Shown here: positions 5,889 to 9,968 of the stretch, one piece after another
How positions within the stretch are numbered: position 1 is the first letter of the stretch
Layout of the letters: every line of letters starts with the position of its first letter
Source: Methylomonas sp.
GTDB taxonomy: Bacteria > Pseudomonadota > Gammaproteobacteria > Methylococcales > Methylomonadaceae
Length of the DNA: 9,968 nucleotides
Assembly: GCA_028688235.1 (NCBI GenBank)
Contig: JAQTYP010000091.1
Coordinates: 1-9,968, forward strand
Reading direction: 5' to 3'
The notes under the pieces: model-generated
Seen by the model: the letters and a program-made list of their open reading frames with translations, nothing else
Told to the model about the DNA's origin: nothing
Database searches by the model: none
Program-made: the position numbers and the translations under genes

Positions 5889-6119
5889 ATGAGCTTCAAA
5901 TCCCATTCTAAACACTCAAAGATGATCAACCCGCGCCTGAACGAAAAACCGCTGGACGAATTGCATACAGTAGCGAGTGAGAATCCGTGTTCACGGGCAC
6001 GGATAAAATGTCGGGCGGTCTATCTTCTGGGTAAGGGTTATGCCTGCAAGGAAATTGCTGAAGTGATTCGGGTGGATGCGGACACCGTGACGAACTATTT
6101 GCGGAAATACCAAGGTTGA
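5889..6119 (+). pseudogene. Orphan N-terminal HTH domain of an IS630-type transposase
   Basis: The ORF from ATG 5889 encodes 76 residues. The frame is open back to a TTG at 5856, and ATG 5922 is another possible start. The segment PCSRARIKCRAVYLLGKGYA followed by CKEIAEVIRVDADTVTNYLRKYQ matches the first helix-turn-helix of IS630/homeodomain-like transposases. In intact family members this is followed by a 'G.EGL' linker, a second HTH and a DDE catalytic domain. Here a TGA comes directly after YQG. In the next 320 bases none of the three forward frames continues the family sequence for more than a few codons. It therefore looks like a truncated remnant rather than a simple frameshift. Alternatively it is a stand-alone DNA-binding protein exapted from a transposase. 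No strong ribosome binding site is seen. Confidence 0.65.
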
Positions 6120-6439
6120 TCACATTGCTAGGGCGTTAGTACCGGGTAATGGCAGAACCTTTGGCCGATGATTAAGGCTAGTGCCATGGGACATCCTATC
6201 GGTTGGAAAATCGGTTAAAGGTTATCGACGCTCTGCTACGAAATCAGTTGCGGACCACCGTACTTTTAGCAAAACCCAACGTTAGGCCGCAATGAGAAAC
6301 GTGTCTGAACGTCAAGTTAGAGCCATTGACGGATAGAGTTGCCAACCGCGGCGAAGGTTTGTAACCCGCCACGCATTGTACCCATTGCACGTCGCTGTTT
6401 ATGGGCCACTGCGCCTTACCGCAAAAGGCTTTGCAAGAC
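6120..6439. other. Non-coding stretch after the transposase fragment
   Basis: All six frames are broken by stops. No recognisable continuation of the transposase, tRNA or other feature was found. GCAAA/TTTGC with a 4-base loop (6421-6434) lies just after the araC-type gene on its downstream side, but no T tract follows. It does not qualify as a good terminator. Confidence 0.4.
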
Positions 6440-7246
6440 TTAGAACTGCAATCTCGCCAATCGGCGTAAACCTATGGTAGCCGGCGCGCCGAAGGTTTTG
6501 CGGAATTCGTGGCTGAAGTGGGCGGAATCGGTGAAGCCTGTGGCGTGCGCCGCGGTGGTGAAGTTGTGGCCACGGATGATCTCGCGGATAGCTTGGCGCA
6601 TCCGGTTCCAGCTGCGGTAACGGCGGAACGGCACACCGATTTGTTCGGTAAACAAGTGCTGAAAACGTGAAGGCGACAAGCCGGTTTGCCTGGCCCAGGT
6701 CGCGACCGGTGTCAGGTCGTCGCCGTGTTCGGACAGATGATCGATGACGCGGGTCAGGCGCGGATCGATGACGGCGGACTGGGCGCGGCGCTTGGCATAT
6801 CCCAATAAATCCAGCAGCGGTTCCGTGGTCCAGTCCGGCTGGTAGCGGTCTTCGTACAAGTCGCGCATGAAATGAATTTCGCCGCCGTTACCGACCAAGG
6901 CGCCGTCCAGTGCCCGACTATTGTTGATCAGCGGCTTGAAGGCATCGGCGCCGGCGATGGTCGGCTCGATGTACAGCACGGTAATCGGCTCGCCGCCGAC
7001 ATCCAGTTCATGCAACACCCCGGCCGGGATGATGGCTGTGCGGCACCACAACCAGTCACCGCCGTGCAGACGCAGGCGGAATTTACCGTAGAGGCTGGCC
7101 AGAAATACCGGCGCGCCGTGTTGGTGGCTGGCGTTGTAGTACAACGGGCCGGTGAAATAGGTGCGGCCATCGCGAATATCCCAGAGCGCGTCGAACCGGT
7201 TATCGCCGAGCGCAGCACGTTCGTACAAGCACGGTGTTTCCATCAT
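6440..7246 (-). CDS. AraC-family transcriptional regulator with N-terminal cupin
   Basis: This is a 268-residue regulator. The N-terminal half (about 30-110) is a cupin-like sensor with YYNASHQHGAPVFLASL, then GDWLWCRTAIIPAGVLHELD. The HQH at residues 41-43 could bind a metal or ligand. The C-terminal ~100 residues carry the two helix-turn-helix motifs of the AraC/XylS family, LTPVATWARQTGLSPSRFQH and FTTAAHATGFTDSAHFSHEF, followed by RKTFGAPA. The start is ATG 7246, with GAGGAG (7255-7260) 8 bases upstream. A second ATG follows at once. It is transcribed away from the membrane-protein gene at 7356, with 109 bases between the start codons, the usual arrangement for a regulator and its target. 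The effector is unknown. The codons are GC-rich like alaS, unlike the region to the left. Confidence 0.93.
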   Translation of the reverse strand: MMETPCLYERAALGDNRFDALWDIRDGRTYFTGPLYYNASHQHGAPVFLASLYGKFRLRLHGGDWLWCRTAIIPAGVLHELDVGGEPITVLYIEPTIAGADAFKPLINNSRALDGALVGNGGEIHFMRDLYEDRYQPDWTTEPLLDLLGYAKRRAQSAVIDPRLTRVIDHLSEHGDDLTPVATWARQTGLSPSRFQHLFTEQIGVPFRRYRSWNRMRQAIREIIRGHNFTTAAHATGFTDSAHFSHEFRKTFGAPATIGLRRLARLQF

Positions 7247-7339
7247 TGTTTATACTCCTCTTCGCCGTCAGCCGCGCAGTTTAGCCCAAAGCCGGCAGCG
7301 CGGACAATCTTGGCAACGCCAGCGCTTATCCATAAACAA
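7246..7339. promoter_or_regulatory. Shared intergenic control region with symmetric TTGTTTAT/ATAAACAA arms
   Basis: The divergent intergenic region carries TTGTTTAT at 7246-7253 and its exact inverse ATAAACAA at 7332-7339, one near each start codon. A second inverted pair, CCGCGC (7272-7277) and GCGCGG (7298-7303), lies between them. No good sigma70 promoter is evident in either direction. These arms are candidates for the regulator's binding sites, but both could be chance. Confidence 0.3.
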
Positions 7340-7355
7340 CCCGACCAGGAAAACC

Positions 7356-7817
7356 ATGACCACGCAAAACCCCGAATCCACCGCCAACCTGATTTTGCTG
7401 AGCTTTGCCGGACTGTGTCTGCTCATCGCACTAACCATCGCATGGGTGCTGGGCGTCAGCCTGTTTTTCCCGGACAGCGCTTTGGCCGCACGATTGATCG
7501 AGCGCGATGACATCATCCGTGCCCATGTCGATTACCTGATGATGGCGCAGTTTTTGTTGATTTTTTTCCTGGGCTTCCGTCAATACGCCATAGCCCCACC
7601 GCTGTGGCTGGTGGCGGCCTGTTGCTTCGGCGCCTTTTTCAATCCGCTGGCCTTCTTGATCAGAGGCCTGACGCCCAAGGTTGCCGAAATTGTTCCAGTC
7701 GAACCGCATTTTCCGCTCCAGGCGATGCTGAGCTTTTCGTTGACCACGATCGGTTTTCTTGGCGCTATTGTGCTGATCGCTCGGGCGGCGTGGAAGATGC
7801 ATTTGGGGAGGCATTGA
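7356..7817 (+). CDS. Small four-helix integral membrane protein, possible isomerase-like family
   Basis: This is a 153-residue protein with four predicted membrane helices at about 12-38, 58-76, 82-102 and 121-143. ATG 7356 is the start because AGGA (7347-7350) lies 5 bases before it and the first helix follows. The longer frame upstream would add a basic, non-membrane segment that overlaps the intergenic region. The pattern ERDDIIRAHVDYLMMAQFLL puts a His (residue 57) at the mouth of helix 2. Size, topology and this His recall small membrane enzymes such as hydroxylaminobenzene mutase and styrene oxide isomerase. I cannot confirm that, and an expected Asn a few residues later is not at the same place. 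Divergence from the AraC-type gene suggests that gene controls it. Safest reading: membrane protein of unknown function. Confidence 0.8.
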   Translation: MTTQNPESTANLILLSFAGLCLLIALTIAWVLGVSLFFPDSALAARLIERDDIIRAHVDYLMMAQFLLIFFLGFRQYAIAPPLWLVAACCFGAFFNPLAFLIRGLTPKVAEIVPVEPHFPLQAMLSFSLTTIGFLGAIVLIARAAWKMHLGRH

Positions 7818-7904
7818 AGAGCTATCGACAGCGAGCCAAGTTGGCATGCAAATGGCGGAATTCTATTCGCGTGGGATTTATTGATCGGCAGCTTTTGGGA
7901 GCTA

Positions 7905-8441
7905 TCATGCTTTAGCCAGTTCCACGAGCTTGCAAACCGTTCGCCAATTCCGCCCCGTCATCGCCACACCGAGACGCTTTTCGGCTTGGGCCGCCAGTTT
8001 CGAGCGGCCGATACCTTCCGGCGCATGCAGGTAGAAAACCTGATCGATCAGACTAAACCGTTCGTTGTCTTTCTGGATGGCGGCCAGCGCGACCAGGTCG
8101 GGGTTGGCCGGCGTGGACAGCAAAAAATTCAGATGCAAGGTATTGGGCTGGATTTCCGCGTCGGGAAAGGGATTGGCTCGCACGGCCTGTTCCAGTTCCG
8201 CCAATTCCAGCACCCGCAGGAGTGGCTCGAAACCGTGGCGTTTGTTTATTTCCGCCACGATCCGCGAGGAAAGTAATCCAACGTTTTCCGCGTGGCTGAG
8301 AAACACGGCATTGCCGCTTTGGATATAGGTTTTGACGTCGCCGAGGCCAAGGCTTTCGAAAATGGCAAGCAATGCCGGCATCGGCAGGATATGCTTCCCG
8401 CCGACGTTGATGCCTCTAAACAATGCGATATAAGTCTTCAT
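7905..8441 (-). CDS. DUF1697 family protein
   Basis: This 178-residue cytoplasmic protein matches DUF1697 along its length. It has the opening signature YIALFRGINVGGKHILPM, then LESLG-type text with VKTYIQSGNAVF (about residues 36-47). The closing part is GRSKLAAQAEKRLGVAMTGR, then NWRTVCKLVEL. The biochemical role of this family is not known. It has no signal peptide and no missing piece. The start is ATG 8441; the ribosome binding site is weak. It follows the TfoX-type gene by 47 bases on the same strand, so the two are probably co-transcribed. Its 3' end converges with the membrane-protein gene at 7817, with 87 bases between the stops. No strong terminator was found there. Confidence 0.92.
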   Translation of the reverse strand: MKTYIALFRGINVGGKHILPMPALLAIFESLGLGDVKTYIQSGNAVFLSHAENVGLLSSRIVAEINKRHGFEPLLRVLELAELEQAVRANPFPDAEIQPNTLHLNFLLSTPANPDLVALAAIQKDNERFSLIDQVFYLHAPEGIGRSKLAAQAEKRLGVAMTGRNWRTVCKLVELAKA

Positions 8442-8488
8442 TCGTTTACCGAGTGCCGCAGCCTGTTGGAATCAGCATTTAGCTTTCT

Positions 8489-8854
8489 TCAATTTACTTT
8501 TTTGGCCGTCGGCGCCTTGGCTTTACGCCGGTTACATTGCGCCCGCCGCGCGGCATCGTACGAGCGCCGTGCCCACAGATCGGCCTGCTCGCGGTCTTCC
8601 ATAAACTCGGCCGGCGCTTGGTAATAGGACATTTTCATCATCTTGCCTTCCCGCTGATATTCGAATGGCGCAAGCCCCTGTTCCTCGAAAAACCTGGCAT
8701 TCTCGGCATCCGCCTTGAGATACAGAGTATCGTCTGCCACTAGCGCGAACATCCAGCCATCGTGGTAGACGCCATAACCCCCGAACATCTTGCGGATATT
8801 GACGGTGCCGAACAGTTCGAACACTTCGGGCAAATAGGCGATAAATTCGCTCAT
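8489..8854 (-). CDS. TfoX/Sxy N-terminal domain protein
   Basis: This is a 121-residue protein made of a single TfoX N-terminal domain (about 1-95). It has the family signature VNIRKMFGGYGVYHDGWMFA, then DDTLYLKADAENARFF and PFEYQREGKMMKMSYYQAP. A basic tail (RRAQCNRRKAKAPTAKKVN) may contact nucleic acid or be unstructured. Full-length TfoX/Sxy of Haemophilus and Vibrio, which activates competence genes with CRP, also has a C-terminal domain that is missing here. A competence role should not be assumed. ATG 8854 has AAGG (8862-8865) 7 bases upstream. It sits between the serine hydrolase gene upstream and the DUF1697 gene downstream, all on one strand. Confidence 0.9.
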   Translation of the reverse strand: MSEFIAYLPEVFELFGTVNIRKMFGGYGVYHDGWMFALVADDTLYLKADAENARFFEEQGLAPFEYQREGKMMKMSYYQAPAEFMEDREQADLWARRSYDAARRAQCNRRKAKAPTAKKVN

Positions 8855-8942
8855 CGGAATACCTTATTGCTGGATGATGGCAGAATTGGGAACACTCATA
8901 AAACCCGTTTTGACTGGCGACCGCTAATCCTAAAGGTTTTAC

Positions 8943-9968
8943 TCATTTCTTCCGCAACAAATACCCGGAATAGGCCACAAAATCTTGGCCATCGATCGTC
9001 TCCAGCCGCACGGTTTCCTGCATGCCGCGCCCCAGCCCTAGAATGACGGCGGCGTTTTCCGATACCGGTGAGATCGGGAAACTCAGATTATTCATGTCGA
9101 AAGCGGGAATGGAATACTCAAGCATCAAAAAACCGTCCCGCTCGCGTAACGCGCATTTTTCCGGAACCATCGCCTCGCCTTCGGCAAGATTCACAATCTC
9201 GTATTCGCCCAGACGGCTACGCATGGAATCCGGGATAGCTACGGGTTGGATTTTCTCGCCCAACACAAAGGTTTGGCCTTGCCAGTGGGCCAGCGCCAGA
9301 TCATGTCCGTCGACATGACGCACAGACACACCGACTTCGCCCAGTGGCTTGGGTTGTAGCGGAATTAAACCCAACAGTTTGTAGCGAATGCCGAATTTGC
9401 CGTCGTCCCTGCCGACCAAATCCATGCTGTTGCCGTTTAGTTCGGTGGCCAGGGTATCGCCATCCACCGTTAATTTGATATAGCCGAGCGCCGTTGCATA
9501 TTGCCCGGCCGCCAATTGCTGTTGTTGCGGGGTTAAGCCGCGGGTTTCGATCACGGGTGTTTCGACGTCGTCCGGCAGCGGCTGGCCGGTTTTAATCGCA
9601 ACCGCCAGTTTTAGAGCCTTATCTGTGACTTTGTCGATCAAGTCGCCGGTGGGTGGGGAATTCGCCAGCACGACCACGCCCAGTTTGTGTTCCGGCAGCA
9701 CCGTCAGCAGGCTACGGTGAAATAGCGTGGCGCCACCGTGTGCCGCGACCTCGCCAATACCGGGCTTGCTGGTCAAGAACCAACCCAAACCGGTTTTGGT
9801 GCCCACATCCAGCGCCATATCCTGGTTTTGCTGGCGCAGCATTTCATGCAGGGTTTCCGGTTTCAATATTGGCCGGCCATTGGTTTTGCCGTCCGCCAAG
9901 ACCATAGCGACAAAGCGGCTCAAATCCAAGACATTGGCGTTCAAGCCGCCGGCCGGCATATCGCGCAG
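8943..9968 (-). CDS. Beta-lactamase-fold serine hydrolase, N-terminus outside the window
   Basis: The last 341 residues are present and the frame is open to the right edge. The visible start, LRDMPAGGLNANVLDLSRFV, is the PAGGL..S..DL.RF block found about two-thirds into class C beta-lactamase/PBP4-type serine hydrolases. The third catalytic motif appears as HGG (AAHGGATLFHRS, about residue 77 of the visible part), replacing the KTG of classical enzymes, as usual in this group. The Ser-x-x-Lys and Tyr-x-Asn motifs must lie outside the window. After about residue 170 comes a C-terminal beta-rich domain of about 170 residues, with a repeated theme of short strands (AAGQYATALG..., RLGEYEIVN...). 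It may act on a peptide, ester or cell-wall substrate. True beta-lactamase activity is not implied. The gene lies 88 bases upstream of the tfoX-type gene and may share its transcript. Confidence 0.9.
   Translation of the reverse strand: MRDMPAGGLNANVLDLSRFVAMVLADGKTNGRPILKPETLHEMLRQQNQDMALDVGTKTGLGWFLTSKPGIGEVAAHGGATLFHRSLLTVLPEHKLGVVVLANSPPTGDLIDKVTDKALKLAVAIKTGQPLPDDVETPVIETRGLTPQQQQLAAGQYATALGYIKLTVDGDTLATELNGNSMDLVGRDDGKFGIRYKLLGLIPLQPKPLGEVGVSVRHVDGHDLALAHWQGQTFVLGEKIQPVAIPDSMRSRLGEYEIVNLAEGEAMVPEKCALRERDGFLMLEYSIPAFDMNNLSFPISPVSENAAVILGLGRGMQETVRLETIDGQDFVAYSGYLLRKK

Noticed and set aside
7818..7904. Possible terminator between the convergent membrane-protein and DUF1697 genes
   Set aside because: Only a 5-bp GCCAA/TTGGC hairpin and a repeated AGCTATC were seen, with no T tract on either strand.

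Overview
The window looks like chromosomal DNA from a gammaproteobacterium. The alanyl-tRNA synthetase aligns end to end with the E. coli protein as I remember it. The gene mix, and a repeat of the TTCGAC/GCTCA/ACGAACGG type at the left edge, would fit a methanotroph of the Methylomonas/Methylobacter kind. That genus-level guess is an inference and was not tested.

Layout, left to right. (1) 1-1205: a REP-like palindrome, then two back-to-back type II toxin-antitoxin modules on the + strand. Each is an antitoxin followed by a RelE/ParE-type toxin, with a 4-base ATGA overlap inside the pair. (2) 1260-3869: alaS, complete and intact, but with Glu in place of the near-invariant motif 2 Lys (E. 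coli Lys73). (3) 3870-6439: an AT-richer, gene-poor stretch. It holds a probable alaS terminator and an unannotated small-RNA candidate with its own sigma70-like promoter, several hairpins and a strong intrinsic terminator. It also holds a possible 43-residue small protein gene, a CspA-family cold-shock gene with a very good promoter and a roughly 146-nt leader, and an orphan N-terminal helix-turn-helix fragment of an IS630-type transposase. (4) 6440-7817: an AraC-family regulator divergent from a small four-helix membrane protein, probably a regulator/target pair. (5) 7905-9968: three genes on the - strand, in transcription order a beta-lactamase-fold serine hydrolase (cut by the right edge), a TfoX N-terminal-domain protein and a DUF1697 protein.

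The genes do not form one pathway. alaS is the conserved core gene. The toxin-antitoxin pairs and the region between alaS and araC look like accessory or decayed DNA around it. The usual gammaproteobacterial neighbours of alaS (recA/recX upstream, lysC or csrA downstream) are not in the window.

The observations most worth following are the small-RNA candidate at 3975-4193, the motif 2 substitution in AlaRS, the small ORF at 4843-4974 with its terminator-like inverted repeat, and the araC/membrane-protein pair whose shared intergenic region is flanked by TTGTTTAT/ATAAACAA arms.
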